Source of the DNA: Streptantibioticus rubrisoli | Lineage (GTDB): Bacteria > Actinomycetota > Actinomycetes > Streptomycetales > Streptomycetaceae | Direction of reading: 5' to 3' | Length of the DNA: 40,317 bases | Assembly: GCF_024436055.1 (NCBI RefSeq) | Contig: NZ_JANFNH010000060.1 | Location: 1 to 40,317, forward strand | Shown: positions 24,865 through 30,081 of the stretch, piece after piece | Layout of the letters: each line of letters begins with the position of its first letter | Numbering within the stretch: position 1 is the stretch's first letter | The notes under the pieces: model-generated | What the model was told of the DNA's origin: nothing | What the model saw: the letters and a program-made list of their open reading frames with translations, nothing else | Databases searched by the model: none | Made by a program: the position numbers and the translations under genes

Positions 24865-25080
24865 TCAGGCGGTCGGCAACTCCCCGCGCTTTACCGCGTC
24901 AACGAACGACACCCAGGAGGCAGCGGAGAAGGCCAAGGCAGGCCCTGCGGGATCCTTGCTGTCACGGACGGGGACAAGGCCGCGTACCGCGTAGTCCGGT
25001 GCCCATTCGATGCACTCACCGCCGTTGGATTGGCTGTACGTCGAGCTGCGCCAGTCGGCGCCGGTCAGGTCGTGGATCAT
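24865..25080 (-). CDS. DUF397 small protein (partner of the XRE regulator)
   Basis: A 71-aa acidic protein with the DUF397 pattern: LTGADWRSSTYSQSNGGECIEWA, AVRGLVPVRDSKDPAGPALAFSAASWVSFVDAVKRGEL. In Streptomyces these proteins are encoded next to XRE regulators carrying a DUF5753-like ligand domain, as in the WhiJ-type loci, and are thought to modulate them. Its ATG overlaps the regulator stop (ATGA at 25077-25080), so the two are made in a fixed ratio. A terminator follows at once. The pair lies inside the element as cargo regulation or as its maintenance switch; the target genes are unknown. Confidence 0.92.
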   Translation of the reverse strand: MIHDLTGADWRSSTYSQSNGGECIEWAPDYAVRGLVPVRDSKDPAGPALAFSAASWVSFVDAVKRGELPTA

Positions 25081-25907
25081 GAGTACAAGTCCTTCGAAAT
25101 GGAGTCGATCAACTGGACCGACTCATCCGGCGGTTGGGCCATGGCCTTGAGCAGATCATAGGCATCGTGGGCTGCGGTAACGTCGTCCGGCTCGGCTAGC
25201 ACGTAACCCTTCGGGAAGCCATCGACGTGTACGACGTCCGCCCCCTCGTTGAAGGACAGGATCCCGAACGGGCTCTGAACTGGAGTGCGGTGCTGACCAC
25301 CGTCCTTGATGATCTGGACCCGGTTTGATGGGACCTCGGCAAGCTCCCCCAGGCGCCCAAGCTGCTCGCGCATGATGGCTCTGTCGCCCACCATGTTCCG
25401 CAACACGGCTTCGTCAAGGACGAGCCACAGTCGTACAGGTTTCTCGCGGGCAAGGATGCGCTGGCGCTCCATCCGCAGAGTCACCAGGTCTTCCAAGTTC
25501 GTAGGACGGCCAGCCCGCAGCACCGCGCGTGCGTAGTTCTCCGTTTGCACGAGCCCCGGCAGCAGTACCGGGTGGAACATGCTGACAGCGACAGCCTTCC
25601 ACTCCAGCTCGACGTACCGGCGAAACCACGGCGGGAAGGCAATACGGATCGCCAACGGCCACAACCGTGCGAATCGTCCGTTTGCGTGGGGGAACACCCG
25701 GTCACATGTCTCAGCGAACTCCAGTGATGGCACACGCTCACCGGTTTCGATCTTGGCGACCAGCGAGTAACCGCAATGAGCTTCCTTGCCCAACTCCTTG
25801 CGTGACATACCCAGACGCTCACGCTCTAACTGGACTTCGGACCCGAAGTGCCTAAGTGGCGAGGTGCCAGGGTCGTCAACCGGTTCGTTCTGATCTTCGA
25901 CACTCAC
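25077..25907 (-). CDS. XRE-family helix-turn-helix regulator with DUF5753-type domain
   Basis: A 276-aa regulator. The N-terminal HTH (about residues 20-75) is FGSEVQLERERLGMSRKELG, CGYSLVAKIETGERVPS. The C-terminal domain (about 95-265) has the DUF5753 marks: YVELEWKAVAVSMFHPVLLPGLVQTENYARAVLRAG, LRMERQRIL, LWLVLDEAVLRNMVG, ILSFNEGADVVHVDG. The GTG at 25907 follows AGGGGC. A perfect 9-bp inverted repeat lies 18 nt upstream of the start and probably serves autoregulation. It is coupled to the DUF397 gene. No GntR-type KorSA regulator was found in the element, so this protein could be its control switch, or it could act on the rightward RiPP genes. Confidence 0.92.
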   Translation of the reverse strand: MSVEDQNEPVDDPGTSPLRHFGSEVQLERERLGMSRKELGKEAHCGYSLVAKIETGERVPSLEFAETCDRVFPHANGRFARLWPLAIRIAFPPWFRRYVELEWKAVAVSMFHPVLLPGLVQTENYARAVLRAGRPTNLEDLVTLRMERQRILAREKPVRLWLVLDEAVLRNMVGDRAIMREQLGRLGELAEVPSNRVQIIKDGGQHRTPVQSPFGILSFNEGADVVHVDGFPKGYVLAEPDDVTAAHDAYDLLKAMAQPPDESVQLIDSISKDLYS

Positions 25908-25924
25908 GCAAAGCCCCTAAAAAC

Positions 25925-25948
25925 CTTGGACAGTTGAGGCTGTCCAAG
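25925..25948. promoter_or_regulatory. Candidate operator of the XRE regulator
   Basis: CTTGGACAG, a 6-nt spacer (TTGAGG), then CTGTCCAAG: perfect 9-bp arms. It sits 18 nt upstream of the XRE start and 90 nt upstream of the rightward gene at 26038, so it could control both directions. TTGGAC within the minus-strand arm may double as a -35 box. Confidence 0.65.
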
Positions 25949-26037
25949 CCTCGTGTCTGTTGAGCGTACGCGCGGAGGGCGACCCTTGGAGTACAGACGG
26001 TGATGGTCACCGGCAAGGCGTACTAAGGACCGACCTC

Positions 26038-26289
26038 ATGACGGAGCTTCCCCCAACTGCCGCCCCTCGTAACGAGTTGCCGCAGCGAAAGCGGATAGCG
26101 CCGGGGCTGCTGCCGGATGAGGTGCGCGCGGCACAGCGTGAGCGGTGGGCACAGACGCCAGAGGAAGTCTGGTTCGGTCCGTGGACGCCGTTGCCGCCAG
26201 AGGTTCCGCGCGGGCCGTACAAGCGAGCAACCCGCGCCCTGGTGGCGGAAGTCGAAGAGGGGCTGAAGAGGGTGCTTGGTGATGACTAG
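26038..26289 (+). CDS. Small protein of unknown function, first of a rightward gene string
   Basis: An 83-aa protein from the ATG at 26038, preceded by AAGGACC; the frame is open from 25960, but that part lacks a ribosome-binding site. It is charged, Pro- and Trp-containing (RWAQTPEEVWFGPWTPLPPEVPRGPYKRATRALVAEVEEGLKR), with a C-terminal helix. Codon use is less G/C-biased than in the core genes, as in the rest of the cargo. It overlaps the next gene by 8 nt and is divergent from the XRE regulator across its candidate operator. No family is recognised. Confidence 0.6.
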   Translation: MTELPPTAAPRNELPQRKRIAPGLLPDEVRAAQRERWAQTPEEVWFGPWTPLPPEVPRGPYKRATRALVAEVEEGLKRVLGDD

Positions 26290-26473
26290 CCACTCGACAG
26301 CCGCGGCGCTACGCACGCCGGACCTTGAGCCCGTGCCGGTGGACGGGTGTGACGTGTGTGGCGCCCTGGCCCGGCAGCGTGAAGCAGCTCGTTCTGCTGG
26401 GAGCCCGATCACCGTCCAGCAGTGCAGCAAGGAACTTGCCAACCATCCGCACAGAAAGGCCGACCGGGCATGA
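26282..26473 (+). CDS. Small protein with a CxxC pair, unknown function
   Basis: A 63-aa protein from the ATG at 26282, preceded by GAGGG; TTG and GTG codons just before it are alternatives. It has CDVCGALARQREAARSAG and a later single cysteine (QQCSKELANHPH). This C-x-x-C, basic helix, His-Pro-His layout recurs in short Streptomyces proteins beside XRE/DUF397 loci. It may bind zinc. It is overlapped at both ends by its neighbours (GTGATG at the start, ATGA at the end), so it belongs to a tightly packed string. Confidence 0.6.
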   Translation: MTSHSTAAALRTPDLEPVPVDGCDVCGALARQREAARSAGSPITVQQCSKELANHPHRKADRA

Positions 26474-26751
26474 GAACGCGCAACCCCCTCGCGGCCCCGC
26501 CTCGGTACATCCGGCGCCCGCCTGTCTTCCGATCGTCGGACGAACTCAGGATCGGCATGCTCGTCTTCGATCGCGACTACGACATGCCCGGCAAGGTGCG
26601 GAAGGTGGACGGCAAGTTCATCGAGATCGAGCGCCCCACGGGCTACGTGTGGCGGCAGAACTATCTGCGGTTGCGCCGTGCCACCGAGCGGGAAGCGCGT
26701 CAGCTTGACGCCATCCGCCGGTTGCACGCTGTGCGACAGCGGGGCCTGTGA
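26470..26751 (+). CDS. Small basic protein, possibly with a PRC-barrel or KOW-like fold
   Basis: A 93-aa protein whose ATG overlaps the upstream stop (ATGA at 26470-26473). The middle reads IGMLVFDRDYDMPGKVRKVDGKFIEIERPTGYVWRQNYLRLRRAT, a string of short beta strands of the kind seen in PRC-barrel or KOW-type folds, followed by an Arg-rich C-terminal helix (EREARQLDAIRRLHAVRQRG). Similar proteins are frequent beside Streptomyces XRE/DUF397 genes. The fold suggestion is by eye and uncertain. Confidence 0.6.
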   Translation: MRTRNPLAAPPRYIRRPPVFRSSDELRIGMLVFDRDYDMPGKVRKVDGKFIEIERPTGYVWRQNYLRLRRATEREARQLDAIRRLHAVRQRGL

Positions 26752-26957
26752 GAAGAGTTCCGGTTAATGATCTTGAACCAAGACGGGGTGTGCACCGCAT
26801 GAGTAGGCCGATGTTCACGCGCAGGCCGAAGGGGGCGATGAAGCCCACCGCGGCCACCCGCAAGGACGATGCGAACGCAGGCAAGCAACATGCCCAGAAG
26901 CTAGACCTACTCGCCCGAATGCGTCAGCGAATCGCTGACAAGCCAACGGGCGGCTAG
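26748..26957 (+). CDS. Small basic protein of unknown function
   Basis: A 69-aa protein if the GTG at 26748 is used; that codon overlaps the upstream stop (GTGA), in line with the coupled genes before it. An ATG at 26799 would give 52 aa. The protein is strongly basic (MSRPMFTRRPKGAMKPTAATRKD, then LDLLARMRQRIADK) and probably disordered with one short helix. No motif is recognised. A hairpin follows at 26969, which likely ends this transcript before the RiPP genes. Confidence 0.45.
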   Translation: MRRVPVNDLEPRRGVHRMSRPMFTRRPKGAMKPTAATRKDDANAGKQHAQKLDLLARMRQRIADKPTGG

Positions 26958-26968
26958 CCGTACGGACT

Positions 26969-27032
26969 CCCGCCCCTGCCGGATGGAACCGGACGACAAC
27001 CCCCGGGTCTTCGGGATCCCGGCAGGGACGGG
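26969..27032 (+). terminator. Hairpin between the small-gene string and tgmA
   Basis: CCCGCCCCTGCCGG (26969-26982) pairs with CCGGCAGGGACGGG (27019-27032) with one mismatch; the 36-nt loop holds further CCGGG/CCCGG pairing around TTCG. A second stem-loop follows at about 27041-27073. They probably terminate the upstream string; a leader role for tgmA is possible. Confidence 0.5.
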
Positions 27033-27169
27033 GCAAGACCCCGCCCGGCTGTCGAAAGCAGCCCCGGGTGGGTTCACAGGAACAAGGTCGGCCGAATCGT
27101 GTCTCGCCCGACCGAGCAACCGAAGATCACCCTTCCTCAGAACGTCCGACTACGAAGGGAAGACCACAC

Positions 27170-27421
27170 GTGTCAGTGACCGTAGCCGCCCCGTGGGGAG
27201 TTCACCGGATGAAGCCGTTCCCGGCCAGTGCCGTTGTGCCGGAGACCCGCGTCGTGCTTGACCCCGAGACGCAGACCGGCCGATGGCTCGCCGAGGACGG
27301 CGCCACGCTCCCGGCATGGGACAGGCACAAGAAGTCCGAGACGTCGAAGGAGACGAAGACGGGGACCAGCCTGGACGGCAATAGCGATCAGGGCAGCGAC
27401 CAACAGGGAGACAGCGACTGA
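27170..27421 (+). CDS. tgmA: ATP-grasp-modified RiPP precursor (graspetide precursor, TgmA type)
   Basis: An 83-aa precursor peptide from the GTG at 27170, preceded by GAAGGGAAG. The leader has the family signature: APWGVHRMKPFP (residues 7-18) and VVLDPETQTGRW (28-39), the sites thought to dock the maturase. The presumed core (about 54-83) is rich in side chains that an ATP-grasp ligase could join: Ser/Thr at 56, 58, 59, 62, 64, 66, 67, 72, 76 and 82; Asp/Glu at 57, 61, 69, 73, 77, 81 and 83. D69-G70 is a candidate aspartimide site for the PIMT-like partner. Its stop overlaps the tgmB start (TGATG). No protease gene for leader removal is nearby. Confidence 0.88.
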   Translation: MSVTVAAPWGVHRMKPFPASAVVPETRVVLDPETQTGRWLAEDGATLPAWDRHKKSETSKETKTGTSLDGNSDQGSDQQGDSD

Positions 27422-28395
27422 TGCGCGGGAGGGCCGCTGAGCCGTCCGTGCTCGTCATCACGTGCCTGGACGACGCCACCGCGGATGTGGTGATCGAGGA
27501 GCTGAACCGGCGCGGTGTACCCGTCGTGCGTCTCGACCCGGGCGACTTCCCGGAGCACGTTACGGCGAACGCCTCGTTCGATTGCTCAGGCATGGGCGGC
27601 ACCATGCGGACCCAGACCCGTACCGTCGAACTCGGCGCGGTGCGGTCCGTCTACTGGCGTCGCCCGAGCCCGTACACAGCCGCACCCGACCTGGACGAGC
27701 AGGATGGGCGCTGGTGCGTGGACCAGGCCCGCTACGGGCTCGGCGGCATTCTGGCGGCCCTCCCCCACGCGCACTACGTCAATCACCCCTGGCGCAACCG
27801 CGATGCCGAGTACAAGCCCGCCCAACTCGCGACAGCGGCACGCTGCGGGCTCCACGTCCCGCCGACGCTGATCACCAACGATCCGGTCCAGGCCCGCCAG
27901 TTCGCCACCGAGTACGCGCCAGTGCTCTACAAGCCGCTGTGGAACAGCGACTACATCGGCCCTGACGAACGCGCCAGGACGGTATGGATCGAGGACGTGG
28001 CACCCCAGGCCATCGACGCCGGGGTGTCGCGAACAGCGCACCTGTTCCAGCAGCGCGTCAGGAAGACAGCCGATATCCGGATGACCGTCGTGGCCGATCA
28101 GCAGTTCGCCGTACGCATCGACGGATCGCCGGGCGTGGACTGGCGGCGCCACTACGACGCGCTGACCTACACCCCGATCGAGACACCGCCCGACGTCATC
28201 AAGGGAGTGCACGCCTACCTCGACGCCTTCGGGCTCATCTACGGGGCTTTCGACTTCGGATTAGGCGCCGATGGCCGATGGTGGCTCTACGAGTGCAACC
28301 CGAACGGGCAATGGGCCTGGTTTCCCGACGCGATCTGCCAGCCGATCACCACAGCCCTAGCCGACGAGCTACAGCACCCAGGAGAGCGAGCATGA
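27421..28395 (+). CDS. tgmB: ATP-grasp RiPP maturase (TgmB, graspetide synthetase)
   Basis: A 324-aa ATP-grasp ligase of the SAV_5884-type group that forms omega-ester or omega-amide cross-links between Ser/Thr or Lys and Asp/Glu side chains of its precursor. An N-terminal pre-ATP domain has VLVITCLDDATADVV and the signature VYWRRPSPY (about residues 77-85). HPWRNRDAEYKPAQLATAARCGLHVPPTLITN then leads into the ATP-grasp fold. YKPL and KTADIRMTVV follow, and DFGLGADGRWWLYECNPNGQWAW near the C-terminus holds the metal-binding Glu and Asn. It overlaps tgmA by one base and tgmC by four, so the three form one translational unit. Confidence 0.93.
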   Translation: MRGRAAEPSVLVITCLDDATADVVIEELNRRGVPVVRLDPGDFPEHVTANASFDCSGMGGTMRTQTRTVELGAVRSVYWRRPSPYTAAPDLDEQDGRWCVDQARYGLGGILAALPHAHYVNHPWRNRDAEYKPAQLATAARCGLHVPPTLITNDPVQARQFATEYAPVLYKPLWNSDYIGPDERARTVWIEDVAPQAIDAGVSRTAHLFQQRVRKTADIRMTVVADQQFAVRIDGSPGVDWRRHYDALTYTPIETPPDVIKGVHAYLDAFGLIYGAFDFGLGADGRWWLYECNPNGQWAWFPDAICQPITTALADELQHPGERA

Positions 28396-29531
28396 CGACC
28401 GATCCCGCAGCGCTGCGGCGCGCGCTTGCCGACCACATCGCGGAGAGCGGATCACTGACCGACCCCGCATGGCGGGCAGCCGTCGAGAACATTCCCCGGG
28501 AGATGTTCCTTGGCCCGGCCATCTTCCGACCCAACGGCACGGCCTGGGAACCGATGCGCCGCGACCAAGCGGACGAGGACGAATGGCTACGGCTGGCCTA
28601 CCGCGACCAAACATGGGTGACGCAGGTCGAGGGCATCGACGCCGCCGCCGCGGACGCCCCCCTGTCCGGCAGCCCGACATCATCATCAACGCTGCCGTCC
28701 CTCGTCGTCCGGATGCTCGAAGTAGCGAACATCAGCGACACAGACAACGTGCTGGAGATCGGCACCGGCACCGGCTACTCAACTGCCATCATGTGCCACC
28801 GCCTCGGAGCCGAGCGCGTTACCTCCATCGAGTACGACCAGGGCGTAGCCGACCACGCCGCCGCCACTCTCCAACAGATCGGATACGCGCCGACCCTCGT
28901 GGTCGGAGACGGCCTCCATGGACACAAGCCGGGCGCCCCGTACGACGCCCTGGTAGCCACCTGCGCCGTGCGCACGATCCCCTTCTCCTGGATGGTTCAG
29001 GTCCGCGAGGGCGGAACCATCACCACCACTGTCAGCGGCTGGATGCTCGCCTCCGGGCTGGTACGCCTGACCCTGACCGAGGACGGCGGTGCGTCCGGCC
29101 GCTTCACCGGCGACCAGGTGTCCTACATGCTCGCCCGCCCACACGAGCGCCCACCCCACCCCGCCTACTTCCAGCACGACGGGACCGTACGCGAATGCCG
29201 CATCGACCCGAACGAGCTGGAGAGCTGGACCGGGCGGTTCCTAGCCCAGCTCGCCGCCCCCTCGGCGGAGCTGATGACCACCGGAGACGGAGTGATCCTT
29301 TGGGACGTCGCCACCGGTTCCCAGGCATGGACAGAACCCGCCGGAGACACGTGGACCGTGCACCAGCACGGGCCGCTTCAGCTCTGGGACCAGGTGGAGG
29401 ACGCCATCGCCACCTGGCAGAAGGCCGGAGCACCCGACCAATCCGCTTTCGGCATGACAGTGACCCCCGACCACACACAGCACGTGTGGATCAACGATCC
29501 GGCCGGTCCTTCATGGCCTCTGCCGGTATGA
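28392..29531 (+). CDS. tgmC: PIMT-like O-methyltransferase of the ATP-grasp RiPP system (TgmC)
   Basis: A 379-aa SAM-dependent methyltransferase related to protein L-isoaspartyl O-methyltransferase. It has GSPTSSSTLPSLVVRMLE, the substrate loop equivalent of PIMT, then motif I VLEIGTGTGYSTA and SIEYD, and VVGDGLHG as motif II. The C-terminal 170 residues are specific to this family. In fuscimiditide- and amycolimiditide-type systems the homologous enzyme methylates a core Asp, which then closes to an aspartimide; the D69-G70 of the precursor is the likely target here. The ATG at 28392 overlaps the tgmB stop (ATGA). Its last 41 nt overlap the convergent gene ending at 29491. Confidence 0.92.
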   Translation: MTTDPAALRRALADHIAESGSLTDPAWRAAVENIPREMFLGPAIFRPNGTAWEPMRRDQADEDEWLRLAYRDQTWVTQVEGIDAAAADAPLSGSPTSSSTLPSLVVRMLEVANISDTDNVLEIGTGTGYSTAIMCHRLGAERVTSIEYDQGVADHAAATLQQIGYAPTLVVGDGLHGHKPGAPYDALVATCAVRTIPFSWMVQVREGGTITTTVSGWMLASGLVRLTLTEDGGASGRFTGDQVSYMLARPHERPPHPAYFQHDGTVRECRIDPNELESWTGRFLAQLAAPSAELMTTGDGVILWDVATGSQAWTEPAGDTWTVHQHGPLQLWDQVEDAIATWQKAGAPDQSAFGMTVTPDHTQHVWINDPAGPSWPLPV

Positions 29532-29745
29532 ATCCAGTGCTGCCGTTAGGCCGACGCCCCGAGGTTTGATCCCGGTCGTCCGTCTCTTCCATGGCGGACG
29601 GCTGGGAGCTCTCGCTGTGCTGGCAGGCCGGGCAGAGCTCGTGACGGCCTTCATCCGTGATCACGGTTCCCCACCCCAGGCACACGCTGCAATCACGGGC
29701 AAGGGTGGGGTCCGCATGGGGGGGAGGGGTGGTGTGGGCAACCAC
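29491..29745 (-). CDS. Small zinc-ribbon protein at the right end of the element
   Basis: An 84-aa protein with a DnaJ-like pair of cysteine knuckles: CSVCLGWGTVITDEGRHELCPAC (about residues 19-41). The remainder is hydrophilic and probably disordered (EETDDRDQTSGRRPNGSTG). I chose the GTG at 29745 because GAGGAGG lies six nt upstream; a GTG at 29760 would place that ribosome-binding site inside the gene. It overlaps the 3' end of tgmC by 41 nt in convergent orientation. Such short CxxCxGxG proteins are common on Streptomyces mobile elements. Function unknown. Confidence 0.6.
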   Translation of the reverse strand: MVAHTTPPPHADPTLARDCSVCLGWGTVITDEGRHELCPACQHSESSQPSAMEETDDRDQTSGRRPNGSTGFIPAEAMKDRPDR

Positions 29746-29881
29746 GCGGAACCTCCTCACCGGTGGGCGATGGGCAGGTCAGACGATCGGCTCTGCGTGA
29801 GCTGTTTTCATCTAAGCACCGCACCCTTGCGGAGCACATCACTTCAGGTGGACAGCCTCCCGCGCTGGCCCCGATCGTGCG

Positions 29882-30004
29882 CTACCTCCCGGCGCATGGG
29901 CGGGGGTCCCCGCTGCTGAGCTGCGGAAATGGTCGCCACTGGCCACTAGGTGGCTTAGTATGCGTATCGGACCTGATCGCTTGGACGATGAGAGGTCCGT
30001 TCAA
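29882..30004 (-). pseudogene. Severed native 5' end of the XPB helicase gene fused to element DNA
   Basis: Reading leftward, a TTG at 30004 preceded by GAAGGG gives MNGPLIVQ, the native XPB start. After the core at 29982-29989 the frame continues into element DNA (AIRSDTHTKPPSGQW) to a stop at 29882, 40 residues in all. Only the first eight residues are XPB. The native translation signals here now drive this short chimeric peptide, and the native transcript would run antisense into the zinc-ribbon and tgmC genes' region. Confidence 0.75.
29982..29989. other. attR core (right junction)
   Basis: TGGACGAT, identical to 16777-16784. Left of it is element DNA (TATCGGACCTGATCGCT, with a GCCAC-TAG-GTGGC dyad at 29942-29954); right of it is chromosomal DNA encoding the native XPB start. 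Confidence 0.8.
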
Positions 30005-30081
30005 CGCCGTGGCCCTTCGGTCGTGGTACGGGGACAAGCTTCCAGTGTCGCGCATCGCGCGGGAAACCGGCCGGTCGTGCG

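Larger units (their letters stand above)
16777..29989. mobile_element. Integrative (probably conjugative) element of AICE type with a serine integrase, inserted in the XPB helicase gene
   Basis: The ends are set by the repeated core TGGACGAT (16777-16784 and 29982-29989). Joining the chromosomal flanks through one copy of the core rebuilds an intact, in-frame XPB 5' end. In order it carries a large serine integrase, a gp3-like RDF, a RepSA-like HUH initiator, a TraB/FtsK translocase, three small transfer-region genes, a gene-poor 1.6 kb region, XRE/DUF397 regulators, small genes, an ATP-grasp RiPP cassette and a zinc-ribbon gene. The Rep plus TraB pair is the hallmark of actinomycete integrative and conjugative elements, which move double-stranded DNA with one FtsK-like protein. 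I see no KorSA-type GntR regulator and no tRNA at either end. Confidence 0.85.

Noticed and set aside
16777..29989. tRNA gene as the integration target
   Set aside because: No tRNA cloverleaf or CCA-type 3' end is visible at either end; the target is a protein gene.
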